Positions 50,799-62,949 of a stretch of 64,000 bases of DNA are shown here, one piece after another. Within the stretch, counting starts at the first letter, position 1. Each line of letters starts with the position of its first letter. Source of the DNA: DASSBR01 sp035688265 (GTDB lineage: Bacteria > Pseudomonadota > Gammaproteobacteria > Natronospirales > DASSBR01); contig DASSNE010000055.1 of NCBI GenBank assembly GCA_035688265.1, positions 85,605-149,604 of the forward strand, read 5' to 3'. The translations under genes were made by a program, and so were the position numbers. The notes beneath the pieces are model-generated. The model saw only the letters and a program-made list of their open reading frames with translations, had not been told where the DNA came from and did not search any database.

Positions 50799-52246
50799 TT
50801 ACGTGAAATTAAACGCAACACCTTCCGGCGAGGCATCGGCAAAAAACGCATCCGCCTCCTCCAGCGTCAGCGGCGCCGGCGGTTCGAGCGGCTCGTCCAG
50901 GCGACTGACGTCGCGGTGAAACCCGACGATGGTGCGGATGTCGAGCGGGAAGACACGCGGATCGACCCCGACGAAGCCGCCACCATGGGTCGCATATGAC
51001 AGCAGCCCTTCCCATTCCGAGCCGCTCGCCATGCCGATCGAAAAAGTGCCGTGCGAAAACAGCGCGATGCGCATGTCGTCGTAAGCCGGCGCGGCGCGCA
51101 GATAATCGACCAGCCGCTGCCACGACGGCTGTGTCCCGAACAAGGTCCAGAACGGCACTGCGCCCAGGCGCGGTGCCCACCACGGCTCGATGTAAACGAA
51201 CTGTTCGGATAGCAACCGCTTGACCGGCGTGCCGCGGTCGCCGTACCACCAGCGGTGCAGGTCGGCGATCATCGGGCTGACTGCCATCGGGTGGTCGAAG
51301 CGGATTTCCTCTACCCGCGCGTGATTTGTTTCGGCGTAGGCCGTGATGTCCGCACGCAATTCCTCACGGAACCCCCACTCTGCCTCGACGCGCTCAGCGT
51401 CCGGCTCGGGCGGATCCCAGCGCTGCCGATGCGAGCCGTATGGGCCAGAAATTCCGCCACCTTCGGCGTGCCGTTGAACAGATCCTCGAAGTCCGCGCCG
51501 CCGACGCCGCCGAACTGGAAATAATGCCGGTCGCCGAGTTGCGTGGTCGGCCAGCCGTACTCGCAGTTGACGACGATGATGCGGCCGCCGAGCGCAAGGC
51601 AGTCGTCGAGGAAGCGCCGGTACGCCTGCGGCAGGCGCAGATATTTCATCCTGAAATAGCTCATGCGCCGCACCGGCAAACGGTCCTGCACCGGATCGTG
51701 CATCTGGTGCAGCGCCACGTTCGGGTTGGCGTTGAGCATGTCACGCGCGGCCTCCATCGTTTCTTCGGCGATCTCGCGCGGCTCGTCCATGTGGATGTAG
51801 CGGCGACGCACCGGCAGCAGCAGCGTCTGGGGCAGCCACGGGCAGCCGAGCGCGGCGGCCAAGTGCACGATGGCGCCGTTGGACGAGCCGATAAAGACGG
51901 CCGGATACGGCCGGCGCGGGTAGCGATTCACGCACCAGTCGGCGATCGCCTCCGCGTCCACGTCCCCGAATCGGTCGATTGGCAACGCTTCCGAGATGCC
52001 GCCCCAGGTGAACAGTGCCTCGCGCGCGCCGCGCGGCAGGTGATCGAGCGCCTTCAACAGCGGATCAAAAAACGGCTCCACCGAGGCCGAGGCGATGCCC
52101 AGCACCGGTGTGTCACAGCCGTGCAGGTACAGGCCGAGCGCGCGCAGCATCGAGGAAGCCGAGTCGTAGCCGGCGACCGCCCGCTCGGCCGGCAGCTGCC
52201 TGGCCGATCTCGCGATCCGGTGCTGATCGACGGCGGTGTCAGGCAT
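50799..52246 (-). pseudogene. Uncharacterised protein, paralogue 2, frameshifted
   Basis: The N-terminal part runs from ATG 52,246 and the C-terminal part to the stop at 50,799 in a different frame. The N-terminal frame reads FLAHTARIGSAGIRPSR; the other frame gives RQRWDPPEPDAERVEAEWGF, matching RRRWEPPAPSGDEPEAEWGF of paralogue 1. The shift is at about 51,426-51,435, equivalent to one missing base. Downstream of it both parts keep the family blocks (WWYGDRGTPVKRLL, FWTLFGTQPSWQRL). It may be a pseudogene, a programmed frameshift, or a sequencing error. Its ATG overlaps the end of the MpaB gene. Confidence 0.8.
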
Positions 52247-53048
52247 TTTCGCTTTCGGGGTTGTCGTTGCGCGACAGCCGGCGGCGCATGTCGCGCAGAT
52301 ACCAGATTTTCGGGAACTGCCGAACGGGCGTCGGCAGCCAAGGGTAGATGGCGCTCGCGGCGTTGGAGAACTGGTTGAAGCGGCGCTGCCGGCCGTCGTC
52401 CCACTCAAGGCCGTAGGCCTCGCGGATCGGCGCGGGCAGAAGGCCGGCCGTGATGAGCCGGTTAAGCGGCAAAACGGCGCGCACCCACAACGGCACCTGC
52501 TGCGGATGGAACAGGTCGTGGCAGACCTCGCGCGCGGCGTCGGTCACTTCGATGCGCTGGAGCATCGCATTCCAGTAGTCGCAGAACGCCGCGCGGTCGG
52601 CAGGCCACTGCTCCTCGCGCATCTGCAAAGCCGCACCGAGGATGCGGTACTGGCGATAGATGATCTCGGCGCGGTGATTGTCGAGGCGGCCGACCCAGCG
52701 CTCGTACAGCATCAGCGCCGTATGGTAGAGCGTCGCCGTGACCCAGAGCTGCAGGTCCGGGTCGCGTGCGTCGTAGCCGGGGCCGTTGATGCTGCGGTGC
52801 ACCGTGTCGACCTGGTCGCGGATCGCGCGCCGCTCATCCGGGCTGCCGAACGTCATGCAGTACACGTAGGTCATCGTCGCGCGCAGCCGGTCCATCGCGC
52901 GGTAGGTGAAGTTGCTGTGGGCCGCGACGCCGCGACCGATGGCCGGATGCGCGACCTGCAGCAGGATCGCGCGCATGCCGCCGGCGAGAAGAATCCCCTC
53001 GCCCGCGATCGCCGCCATGGCGCCGGTGTCCAAATCAGTGCCGCGCAC
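52239..53048 (-). CDS. MpaB/DUF2236-family oxygenase-like protein
   Basis: A 269-residue protein of the DUF2236 (MpaB, rubber-oxygenase-like) family: GEGILLAGGMRAILLQVAHPAIGRGVAAHS and HRSINGPGYDARDPDLQLWVTATLYHTALM (over residues 15-110) are hallmarks, with His residues that bind haem b in characterised relatives. No signal peptide is visible. It overlaps the frameshifted unknown gene downstream by eight bases, so the two were probably co-expressed. A second member lies at 53.6-54.7 kb. Confidence 0.88.
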   Translation of the reverse strand: MRGTDLDTGAMAAIAGEGILLAGGMRAILLQVAHPAIGRGVAAHSNFTYRAMDRLRATMTYVYCMTFGSPDERRAIRDQVDTVHRSINGPGYDARDPDLQLWVTATLYHTALMLYERWVGRLDNHRAEIIYRQYRILGAALQMREEQWPADRAAFCDYWNAMLQRIEVTDAAREVCHDLFHPQQVPLWVRAVLPLNRLITAGLLPAPIREAYGLEWDDGRQRRFNQFSNAASAIYPWLPTPVRQFPKIWYLRDMRRRLSRNDNPESENA

Positions 53049-53152
53049 GGGAGGCAGGGATAGTCATGTCGTCCCTCCTTGGACGAAGCAAGAAAAAGCG
53101 GATTCAAAGATAGATTACGCGCCACGCAGGCGAAAGCCAACGAGGGCGCGTG

Positions 53153-53590
53153 CTACCCGGCGAAGCGGCGGATGGCCTCCGCATTGGTCGGTGAGCCGGC
53201 CAGTTCGGCTGCCTGTGCCGCCGCAACCCAGCGATACTCCACATGTTCGGTCGGATTCAGTCGCACCGGACACCGCTCCGGTAGCCGTAAGCGCAGCACG
53301 TGCTCGAGATTGAACTCGACGGCGGGGGCGTAACGGGGGCGCCATTCCCGCCAGATGCGAAAGCGGTTTTCCACGCCCATGTCTTCCAGACGATTGCCGG
53401 CACGAATGCCGGTCTCCTCGCGCACTTCGCGCGCCGCCGCGGCCATCAACGTTTCGCCGACCTGCAAGCTGCCCGTCACCGACTGCCAGAAGTCCGCCGG
53501 CACGCACCGGCGCAGCATCAGGACTTCGCCCCCGGTGGTGCAAATGACGACCAGAATGGACTCAGGTCGTTTATAAGCGGTTCCGGTCAT
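53153..53590 (-). CDS. nudB: Nudix hydrolase, dihydroneopterin triphosphate diphosphatase-like
   Basis: A 145-residue Nudix protein with the box GSLQVGETLMAAAAREVREETG, matching GX5EX7REUXEEXGU, and the start KRPESILVVICTTGGEVLMLRR typical of NudB (folate pathway). The ATG at 53,590 begins MTGTAYKRPES; upstream open frame is not protein-like. It is divergent from the MpaB gene at 53,646. General Nudix activity is certain; the exact substrate is inferred from the family look. Confidence 0.88.
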   Translation of the reverse strand: MTGTAYKRPESILVVICTTGGEVLMLRRCVPADFWQSVTGSLQVGETLMAAAAREVREETGIRAGNRLEDMGVENRFRIWREWRPRYAPAVEFNLEHVLRLRLPERCPVRLNPTEHVEYRWVAAAQAAELAGSPTNAEAIRRFAG

Positions 53591-53645
53591 GTCATGCTGC
53601 TCACGTTCTGTGTCACGATGCACTTGATGGACAAGGACTGGCAAC

Positions 53646-54716
53646 ATGACTCCAGCCAGCAATGAATCGGGCTCAGGTATGGCGTCCGCGCAGCAAAATT
53701 CGCGGGACAACCAATTGCACCTGCCCGGCGTAAAGGTGCTGCCGCCAGCGGCGCGCAAGCATCTGCGCCGCTGGGTAATCGACGTTTTGCGCCGCGACGC
53801 ACCGGCGCCGGACTACGATCATCCGATCGGCGACCCGGGATTATTCGGGCCGGACACCATCACCTGGAAAATTCACGCCGACTTCCCCGGCATGATGGCC
53901 GGCGGGCTCGGCGCGCTGATGTTGCAGAGTCTGCATCCGCTGGCGCTGGCCGGCGTCTGGGATCACTCCGATTTCCGCACCGACACGCTCGCGCGCCTGC
54001 GCAGCACCATCGCGTTCGTCGCGCGCACCAGCTATGCGCCGCGCGAAGCGGCCGAGCAGGCCATTGAACGGGTGCGCTCGGTTCATCGTCACGTCCACGG
54101 CGTCGCACCCGACGGTCGCCCCTACAGCGCCGAGGATCCCCACCTTCTCACCTGGGTTCACTGTGCCGAGGCCTGGAGTTTCCTGCGCGGTTACCAGACC
54201 TATTGCTACGGCCGGATTCCGCGATCCGAGCAGGACCGGTACCTGCATGAAACCGCCCGCGTCGCCGAAGCGCTCGGCGCACGCGACGTACCTCAATCGC
54301 TGACGGAGTTGCAAAACTACTTCGATTCCATGCGCCCGGAGCTGATCTGCAACGCGCGCACCCGCGAGGTGCTGGCAGTACTGAATGCCATCCGCTTGCC
54401 GATCCCATTTCCCGGCTTGGCCCGCAACCTGTTCATGGGCGCCGGCGCCGCGCTGCTGCCGGGCTGGGCGCTCGATCTGATGGGGAGATCAAGGATCGAC
54501 CGGCTACGCGATCAAGCTGCCGCCCGCGCCCTGAAGCTCATGGCACCCAGTATTCGCGACGCCATGGCCGAAGGCGGCCTCACATGGCGTGCGTGTGTGC
54601 GAACGGGAGCAGACTACGCGAGCTTGTTCGAATGGGAGCAATCATTTCGCATGCACCGGGTACAACAGGTCTGCTGTGATCATGACAACCAGCAGCGCAA
54701 GCGGACAGGCGAGTGA
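53646..54716 (+). CDS. MpaB/DUF2236-family oxygenase-like protein, paralogue 2
   Basis: A 356-residue DUF2236 protein, longer than the paralogue at 52.2 kb. Family features are DFPGMMAGGLGALMLQSLHPLALAGVWDHS and HRHVHGVAPDGRPYSAEDPHLLTWVHCAE (split over residues 75-180), with conserved His and Trp. Its 3' end overlaps the convergent DUF1275 gene by 75 bases, an unusually large overlap that suggests one of the two termini has drifted. Confidence 0.87.
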   Translation: MTPASNESGSGMASAQQNSRDNQLHLPGVKVLPPAARKHLRRWVIDVLRRDAPAPDYDHPIGDPGLFGPDTITWKIHADFPGMMAGGLGALMLQSLHPLALAGVWDHSDFRTDTLARLRSTIAFVARTSYAPREAAEQAIERVRSVHRHVHGVAPDGRPYSAEDPHLLTWVHCAEAWSFLRGYQTYCYGRIPRSEQDRYLHETARVAEALGARDVPQSLTELQNYFDSMRPELICNARTREVLAVLNAIRLPIPFPGLARNLFMGAGAALLPGWALDLMGRSRIDRLRDQAAARALKLMAPSIRDAMAEGGLTWRACVRTGADYASLFEWEQSFRMHRVQQVCCDHDNQQRKRTGE

Positions 54717-55376
54717 CCATAACAGCCAGATGCTGTCGATATAACTTCCCGCAATGGCGCCGCAGATGTAGAAACACCAGATACCGCCAAACAACGCCGC
54801 GTGTTTGAACGCTTCGCTGCGCGAGCCACCATGGATGATGCCGCTCAGATAGCTGGGCTGTGTCCGCTGTTCACCGTCGTGCAGCCAGAATAACCAGTTG
54901 ACGCTTTCCTGCGCGAACTTTGCCAGCATGCTCGAAACGAAAGCCGTCCGTGTCTGCTGGCCGGCGACCCGCTGCAGCGAGCACACCTGGAAGCTGATCG
55001 CGAAGATCGCGAGTGCGGCGAGTACGTAGAACTCCTTCGGCGCATGATCGACCACCATCCCGTTGGCGCCGATGATCGTGCTGCCGTATACCATGAAGAC
55101 AAGTACCATCGCCACCTGCACACCGAGCAGCAGTGCGCTGATAGAGCGCACGCCGCGGCGGGTCGCGAGTTCGGCCAATGTCGTGGCGAAAGCAATTCCA
55201 GCGACAAACAGCAGTGTCGCCGCGACCATCGGAACTGCCGATTGCAGGTCGAACTGCCCCACGAACACGCCGAGCCGCGCAGAATTGCCACTCATGTGGG
55301 CAGTAAAAAGATGGTGAAGTGTCAGATAACCGACTGCGTCTATAAAGCCGGCGACGATCGCCAGCGCCAACGCCAT
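54642..55376 (-). CDS. DUF1275 (YoaK-family) membrane protein
   Basis: A 244-residue membrane protein with about six helices: VAGFIDAVGYLTLHHLFTAHMSGNSARLGV is the DUF1275 signature (spread over residues 8-38). The ATG at 55,376 has AAAGGCAGCG before it; an alternative TTG at 55,397 overlaps the aldehyde dehydrogenase stop. Function unknown. Convergent overlap of 75 bases with the MpaB gene. Confidence 0.85.
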   Translation of the reverse strand: MALALAIVAGFIDAVGYLTLHHLFTAHMSGNSARLGVFVGQFDLQSAVPMVAATLLFVAGIAFATTLAELATRRGVRSISALLLGVQVAMVLVFMVYGSTIIGANGMVVDHAPKEFYVLAALAIFAISFQVCSLQRVAGQQTRTAFVSSMLAKFAQESVNWLFWLHDGEQRTQPSYLSGIIHGGSRSEAFKHAALFGGIWCFYICGAIAGSYIDSIWLLWSLACPLALLVVMITADLLYPVHAK

Positions 55377-55393
55377 CGCTGCCTTTTGTCGGC

Positions 55394-56887
55394 TCAAAAC
55401 GGCGCTGGACGCGGTGTGTGCTGCACGCTCAGCCACTGCTCCGTGGTAAACGCATCGACTGCCCAACCGCCGTTGAAGCGGCCGATGCCGGAATTTTTCT
55501 CGCCGCCGAACGGGCTGAACGGGGAATCGTTCACCGGGTGGTCGTTGACGTGCGCCATGCCGACTTCAAGCTGCTGCGCGAAGCGGACTCCGCGCTCGAC
55601 ATCGCGCGTAAACACGGCACCGGACAAACCGTACTCCGTTGCATTGGCAAGCGCGAGCGCTTCGTCCTCGCCATGTGCGCGTATGATCGGTGCGACCGGG
55701 CCGAATAGTTCGTCCTGCGCAAGCGGCATGTCGTTGGTGACGTCGGCAAAGATGTGCGGCGGAAGCACGAGTCCTTCCGCGACGCCGCCCAACACTTCAC
55801 GCACCTCGGCTTTGCGTGCGTTGCGGATGTGCCTGGTCAGATGATCGAACTGGCTCTCGTTGATAATCGGGCCGATGACGGTATCGTCCGCATTCGGGTC
55901 GCCCACCTTCAACTGCTCGACACGCGCGGCGAACCGGTCGACGAATTCGTCGTACAGCGCGTCGTCGACGATGAAGCGGTTGACGATCATGCAGATCTGG
56001 CCCTGGTGCAGAAACTTGCCGACGACGGCCGCATCCACCGCCCGCTCGAGGTCCGCGTCGTCGAGCACCACGAAAGCCCCGTTGCCGCCCAATTCCAACT
56101 CCACGCGCTTGAGGATCGCCGCATCGCCGGCCAGCTTGAAGATATGCCGGCCGACGGCCGTCGAACCGGTAAACGAAATCACCCGCGGGACCGGGTGACA
56201 CACGAACGCATCGCCGATATCGCTGCCGGCGCCGACCACCACGTTCAGCACGCCCGGCGGCAGACCGGCCTCCTCGTAAATTTTCGCCAGCAGCAGCCCA
56301 CCCGTGATCGGCGTGTCGCTGGCAGGTTTCAGCACGACCGTATTGCCGACGGCGAGCGCCGGTGCGACCGACCGGTTGGACAACTGCAGCGGCCAGTTCC
56401 AGGGGCTGATGACGCCGACCACGCCGACCGGTTTGCGATACGCGCGGCTTTCCTTGCCGGGCACGTCGTTGGGCAGAATTCTGCCGGTTGCCAGGTACGG
56501 CAGGCTCGCCGCTTCCAGCATGACGCCGCGTACCGCCTCGCATTCGAGGTTCGCCTTGATGCGCGTGCTGCCGGATTCGCGGATCAGCCAGTCGGCAATC
56601 TCGTCGTGGCGCGCCTGCATGATGTCGGCCGCGGCCTGCATCACCGCGGCGCGTTCCGCCGGCAGCCGCGCCGCCCACGCACGCTGCGACTTCGCCGCGC
56701 TGTCGTAAGCCAGGTTCAGATCGTCGCGATTGGCGCGCGGGATTTCCAGCAGCCGGTCGCGGGTGAACGGATTCCAAACTGTGAGCGCCTTCGGGTTGCC
56801 GCCGCGCCGCCACCGGCCGCCGATCGGCAGGCGGTCAAGACCGTCGTACGGCCGCGGTGCATCGTGGCGTTCAGCTGCGACAGCCAT
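55394..56887 (-). CDS. Aldehyde dehydrogenase
   Basis: A 497-residue NAD(P)-dependent aldehyde dehydrogenase. The catalytic Cys299 is in HQGQICM, the general-base Glu265 in ELELGGNG, and the nucleotide loop is FTGSTAVG (239-246), with the SPWNWP segment at 161. The length and motifs match the ALDH superfamily, close to benzaldehyde/vanillin-type enzymes by eye. It is the second gene after the MocA-like gene, 24 bases away. The substrate cannot be told from sequence. Confidence 0.94.
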   Translation of the reverse strand: MAVAAERHDAPRPYDGLDRLPIGGRWRRGGNPKALTVWNPFTRDRLLEIPRANRDDLNLAYDSAAKSQRAWAARLPAERAAVMQAAADIMQARHDEIADWLIRESGSTRIKANLECEAVRGVMLEAASLPYLATGRILPNDVPGKESRAYRKPVGVVGVISPWNWPLQLSNRSVAPALAVGNTVVLKPASDTPITGGLLLAKIYEEAGLPPGVLNVVVGAGSDIGDAFVCHPVPRVISFTGSTAVGRHIFKLAGDAAILKRVELELGGNGAFVVLDDADLERAVDAAVVGKFLHQGQICMIVNRFIVDDALYDEFVDRFAARVEQLKVGDPNADDTVIGPIINESQFDHLTRHIRNARKAEVREVLGGVAEGLVLPPHIFADVTNDMPLAQDELFGPVAPIIRAHGEDEALALANATEYGLSGAVFTRDVERGVRFAQQLEVGMAHVNDHPVNDSPFSPFGGEKNSGIGRFNGGWAVDAFTTEQWLSVQHTPRPAPF

Positions 56888-56911
56888 GCCGTCAGTGGCG
56901 CGCGCCGTGCA

Positions 56912-57562
56912 TCATCGTCCTGCGGCTGCGGAACCGGCAGAACCTCGACGGTGTTCATGCCTGTTCCCTGATAGCAGGTGTCGATGAGAAACATGGAAGG
57001 TATTGTCTGGCTGCGGCGCATGGCGGCGCACGATATCGCTGGCATCCTCCGCACCGCGCAGACTCATCAACTCGGAGAACAGCGAGCGGCTGAACAAGGC
57101 GGGCATGTCGCCGCTACTGTAGTCGCGCCAGTAGTCCGGTACGACAACCGGCCCCTGGCCGGCGTCGTGCGCGTCGATCAGCCGATTGACTTCGCGCGCC
57201 GACAACGAACCGGCGCGCGCGATGACCACACCGTCGATGTCCTCCGGCAGGCTTTCGAGCGTGGTCAGGCCCTGGCGGATCGACGAACTGATGCCTTCGC
57301 GCCACGCCCAGTTGACGACCAGCTTGAACTTGTCGCGCTCGCCCGGCAGCGCGATTTCATCGCGCACGCCGGCCGCCCAGTTCCCGAGCACGACCACCAC
57401 GGGACGGCAGCGCGACGCCCGCGCCGCCTCCACCGTCTCCAGCAGCAGCGTCTTCCAGCGATAGTGCGCGCCGCGTCGCCGGGCGTCGAGGCGCAGCCAC
57501 GGATTGGTCGCCAGCACGATCAGGCCGACCGGCTTGGTTTCTGTCTGGTTGGGCTCACTCAT
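56912..57562 (-). CDS. MocA/MobA-like nucleotidyltransferase with degenerate signature
   Basis: A 216-residue protein of the MocA-like (CTP:molybdopterin cytidylyltransferase) fold. The normal LAAGxSxRMG loop is replaced by VLATNPWLRLDARRRG, though Arg and the later Lys (YRWKTLLLE) are kept. REGISSSIRQGL and RAGSLSAREVNRLIDAH match the family, where RAGS replaces the usual ADMP metal motif. It may be inactive or use another nucleotide. The C-terminal tail (HRHEHRRGSAGSAAAGR) is of no obvious family. Start ATG 57,562 (MSEPNQTETKP). Confidence 0.65.
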   Translation of the reverse strand: MSEPNQTETKPVGLIVLATNPWLRLDARRRGAHYRWKTLLLETVEAARASRCRPVVVVLGNWAAGVRDEIALPGERDKFKLVVNWAWREGISSSIRQGLTTLESLPEDIDGVVIARAGSLSAREVNRLIDAHDAGQGPVVVPDYWRDYSSGDMPALFSRSLFSELMSLRGAEDASDIVRRHAPQPDNTFHVSHRHLLSGNRHEHRRGSAGSAAAGR

Positions 57563-57765
57563 CAGTCTGTGTCGCATCCTTGCTTGACTCATGCCAGAGC
57601 CTAACGCGAATGCACGGCTCCCGGCCATTGGGGAGAGTCCCGAAGTCGGGCCGGCCGAGTCGCGGGCTCGCACGATCTAGGGTAGCGGGCGCCCGTATTG
57701 AATCGAGTTCCCCACGCGCCATACTGGACCGCAGCTAATTTTGACCGCCCGCACGGAGGAACAGC

Positions 57766-58941
57766 ATGGCTCTCAAACTCATGGAAGAGAAAGGCACGCC
57801 GCTGGAGCAACAACGCTTCACGTTGCGCGAACTGACCCCGCCGCCGATGAGCAAGCTCGACGACGACGCATTCACCCGCGTGCGCATCATCCTGATGAAC
57901 GGCATCGAAATGGGCGCGAACCGCTTTCAGCATCTCGCCGCGCATTTCAACGCGGATCTGCGCGAAACGCTGGCACGCGTGCGCCGCATCGAGCATCACC
58001 AGCAAACGATGGTGAACTGGCTGCTGTCGCCGGACGATTCGCCGCTGGACATTACGCTCGGCTACGAACAGGTCGCGATCGAGGTGACCGCCAGCATCGC
58101 CGAGCACGAGCCGGACGAGTACCTGGCGCAGGTATACCGCTTCGGGCTGCTCGAGGACTTTGACCATCTGTACCGTTACTCGGCGCTGGCCGACCGGGTC
58201 GAAGGCAAGGACCCGAACAATATTTTGCAGTCCTACACGGACATCCTGCCCGGACGGCCGACCAGCTTTGAGCATCGCGATCCGCACGATGACCTGCGTG
58301 ATCACTACGACCGCAAGGCCGCCGCGCCGCTGTCCAAGGTCCACGCGCTGACGCTGTTCACCGGCGAATACCAGACGCGCAACTATTACATGACGGTCGG
58401 CCCGTCGTATCCCGACCCGATCGGCCGCGGACTATATGCCGAAATTGCGTCGATCGAGGAACAGCACGTTACCCAGTACGGCTCGCTGTGCGACCCGAAC
58501 GAAACCTGGATCGAAAAATGGCTGCTGTACGAAGCGACGGAGGCATACAACTATTACAGTTGCCTGCAATACGAAAGCAATCCGCGTATCAAGAAAATCT
58601 GGGAACGCTGCCTCGATTACGAACTCGGCCATCTGCAGGTCGCAATGCGGTGCTTCAAGGACATCGAGCGGCGCGATCCGGCGGAAGTGCTGCCGGACGA
58701 AATCCCCGACCAGATCGACTACAAGAGTCACCGCGATTTCATCCGCCAGACGCTGGAACGCGAGGTCGACTACACCGCCGACGGCCACCGCATCCTGCCG
58801 CGCGAGCAGGCCGACGAGACGCGCTCCAACGCCTACCGCGAGCACCTCAACAAGGATGGCTCGTTCAGCGACACGATCGCCGAAGACTACACCTGGCGCC
58901 CCGGTACCGAGGTCGCCAATCGCAAGCCGAAAGCAGCTTAG
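57766..58941 (+). CDS. Ferritin-like diiron-type protein A
   Basis: A 391-residue soluble protein that I do not recognise by name. Its C-terminal half has a ferritin-like ligand pattern: Glu226, EEQH (231-234), Glu256/Glu259 and ELGH (286-289). The N-terminal half has further carboxylate/His clusters (EHH 76-78, EVTASIAEHEPDEY about 106-119, EDFDH 130-134), so it may hold two four-helix bundles. The ATG at 57,766 follows GGAGGAACAGC. It precedes a second ferritin-like gene by 11 bases. Confidence 0.75.
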   Translation: MALKLMEEKGTPLEQQRFTLRELTPPPMSKLDDDAFTRVRIILMNGIEMGANRFQHLAAHFNADLRETLARVRRIEHHQQTMVNWLLSPDDSPLDITLGYEQVAIEVTASIAEHEPDEYLAQVYRFGLLEDFDHLYRYSALADRVEGKDPNNILQSYTDILPGRPTSFEHRDPHDDLRDHYDRKAAAPLSKVHALTLFTGEYQTRNYYMTVGPSYPDPIGRGLYAEIASIEEQHVTQYGSLCDPNETWIEKWLLYEATEAYNYYSCLQYESNPRIKKIWERCLDYELGHLQVAMRCFKDIERRDPAEVLPDEIPDQIDYKSHRDFIRQTLEREVDYTADGHRILPREQADETRSNAYREHLNKDGSFSDTIAEDYTWRPGTEVANRKPKAA

Positions 58942-58952
58942 GAGATATCGAC

Positions 58953-59711
58953 ATGGCAGAACCCGCAACCCGCATCGGCAGCAATCGCACCGGCATCCAG
59001 GCATCGCCGTTCGACATGCAAAAACTGGAGGAGATCGCATCGAAGGCGCCCGCGCGCCCCGCGGAAGAACTCAAGGCGAGTTCGATGCGACAGGACTTCA
59101 TGAAACACACGGAAGGCTTTGGTTCGGTGGCGCCACCCGGTTCGGTCAAGGGCATGGCTACCACCGCAATGGAGGCGATCAAGGGTCACAAGCCCGCCAC
59201 CCTGATCGACAAGCTCGGCGAACGCCTGGCCTTCGAACGCTCCGGCGTACGCGCTTACGAGGCCGTGCTGGTCAAGTTTGACGCCCTCGGCACCTGGGAA
59301 GGCGGTCCGAGCCACGACCTGCTTTTGCACCAGCGCGATGAAGAACTGGAGCACTTCAACATGCTGACCGATATTATCGAGCAACTCGGTGCCGATCCGA
59401 CTACGATGACGCCTTCGGCGGACCTGGCTTCGCTGGCCGGGTCCGGCGTGTTCAAGGTTCTGGGCGATCCGAGAACGACGCTGCCGCAAGCGTTGCAGGC
59501 GCTTCAGATTCTGGAGATTACGGATCTTGAAGGCTGGATCGGCCTGATCGACCTCGCCGACGGTATCGGCCAACAGGAGTTGGCAACCAAGTTCCGCCAG
59601 GCGCAAGAAACCGAAGAAACCCATCAGGCGCGCGTGCGCGAGTGGCTGTCAAAAGCGACGCTGGCCGACGCAAACCGCGAGCTGGGCGAACAGGGCACAA
59701 TGACAAGTTAA
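58953..59711 (+). CDS. Ferritin-like diiron-type protein B
   Basis: A 252-residue protein with a clean ferritin-like pattern: Glu95 (LAFERSG), EELEH with ExxH (131-134), Glu188/Glu193 (ILEITDLEG) and EETH (221-224). The first 80 residues are polar, with no signal peptide. The ATG at 58,953 follows GGAGATATCGAC. It overlaps the convergent arsenate-reductase-like gene at the stop codons. Ferroxidase, oxygen-scavenging or diiron oxygenase chemistry are all possible; none is shown. Confidence 0.78.
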   Translation: MAEPATRIGSNRTGIQASPFDMQKLEEIASKAPARPAEELKASSMRQDFMKHTEGFGSVAPPGSVKGMATTAMEAIKGHKPATLIDKLGERLAFERSGVRAYEAVLVKFDALGTWEGGPSHDLLLHQRDEELEHFNMLTDIIEQLGADPTTMTPSADLASLAGSGVFKVLGDPRTTLPQALQALQILEITDLEGWIGLIDLADGIGQQELATKFRQAQETEETHQARVREWLSKATLADANRELGEQGTMTS

Positions 59712-60067
59712 GACAGCAACGCTTCCACAGCTTCCGGCGGCCGCGCCAGCACCGCGCGGTCGCCTTTGACCACGATCGGCCGCTGGATCAGGTCCGGATT
59801 GGCGACCATGATGTCGATCAGCTCGTCTTCCGACAGATCGCGTTCCGCAAGCTTCAGTTCTTTTGCAACCGCCTCCTTGTCGCGCAACACGTCGCGCGCG
59901 GACAGGTGCAGCTTTCGCAACAGTTCGCGGAACTCGTTGGCCGTCAGCGGGTGCTCGTAGTAGTTCACCGTTTCGTAGTCGATGCCGCGTTCATCGAGAA
60001 TGCCGAGGGTGCCGATGCATTTGCTGCAGGTGGTTTTTTGATACACGGTGATTTTATCGGTCATCAT
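59708..60067 (-). CDS. arsC: ArsC/Spx-family arsenate reductase-like protein
   Basis: A 119-residue thioredoxin-fold protein with KTTCSKC near the start (the ArsC-family active-site Cys), then ERGIDYETVNYYEHPLTANEFREL and NPDLIQRPIVVKGDRAVLARPPE, the typical arsenate-binding loop with RP. Both tandem ATGs (60,067 and 60,064) follow AGAAGGAAAA. The family also includes non-arsenate members (YffB/Spx-like), so the arsenate role is probable rather than certain. No other ars genes are adjacent. Confidence 0.85.
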   Translation of the reverse strand: MMTDKITVYQKTTCSKCIGTLGILDERGIDYETVNYYEHPLTANEFRELLRKLHLSARDVLRDKEAVAKELKLAERDLSEDELIDIMVANPDLIQRPIVVKGDRAVLARPPEAVEALLS

Positions 60068-60086
60068 TTTTCCTTCTGCTACTTGT

Positions 60087-62711
<2,625 letters not shown>

Positions 62712-62796
62712 GGGAGCGGCCCCTCAAAAGGTCGATGATGGAGATTAAATGGAGGTTGAAGGCGGGTTTTTCAACATGGCATGGCGGCGGGGCCGC

Positions 62797-62939
<143 letters not shown>

Positions 62940-62949
62940 GCGACTTTAT

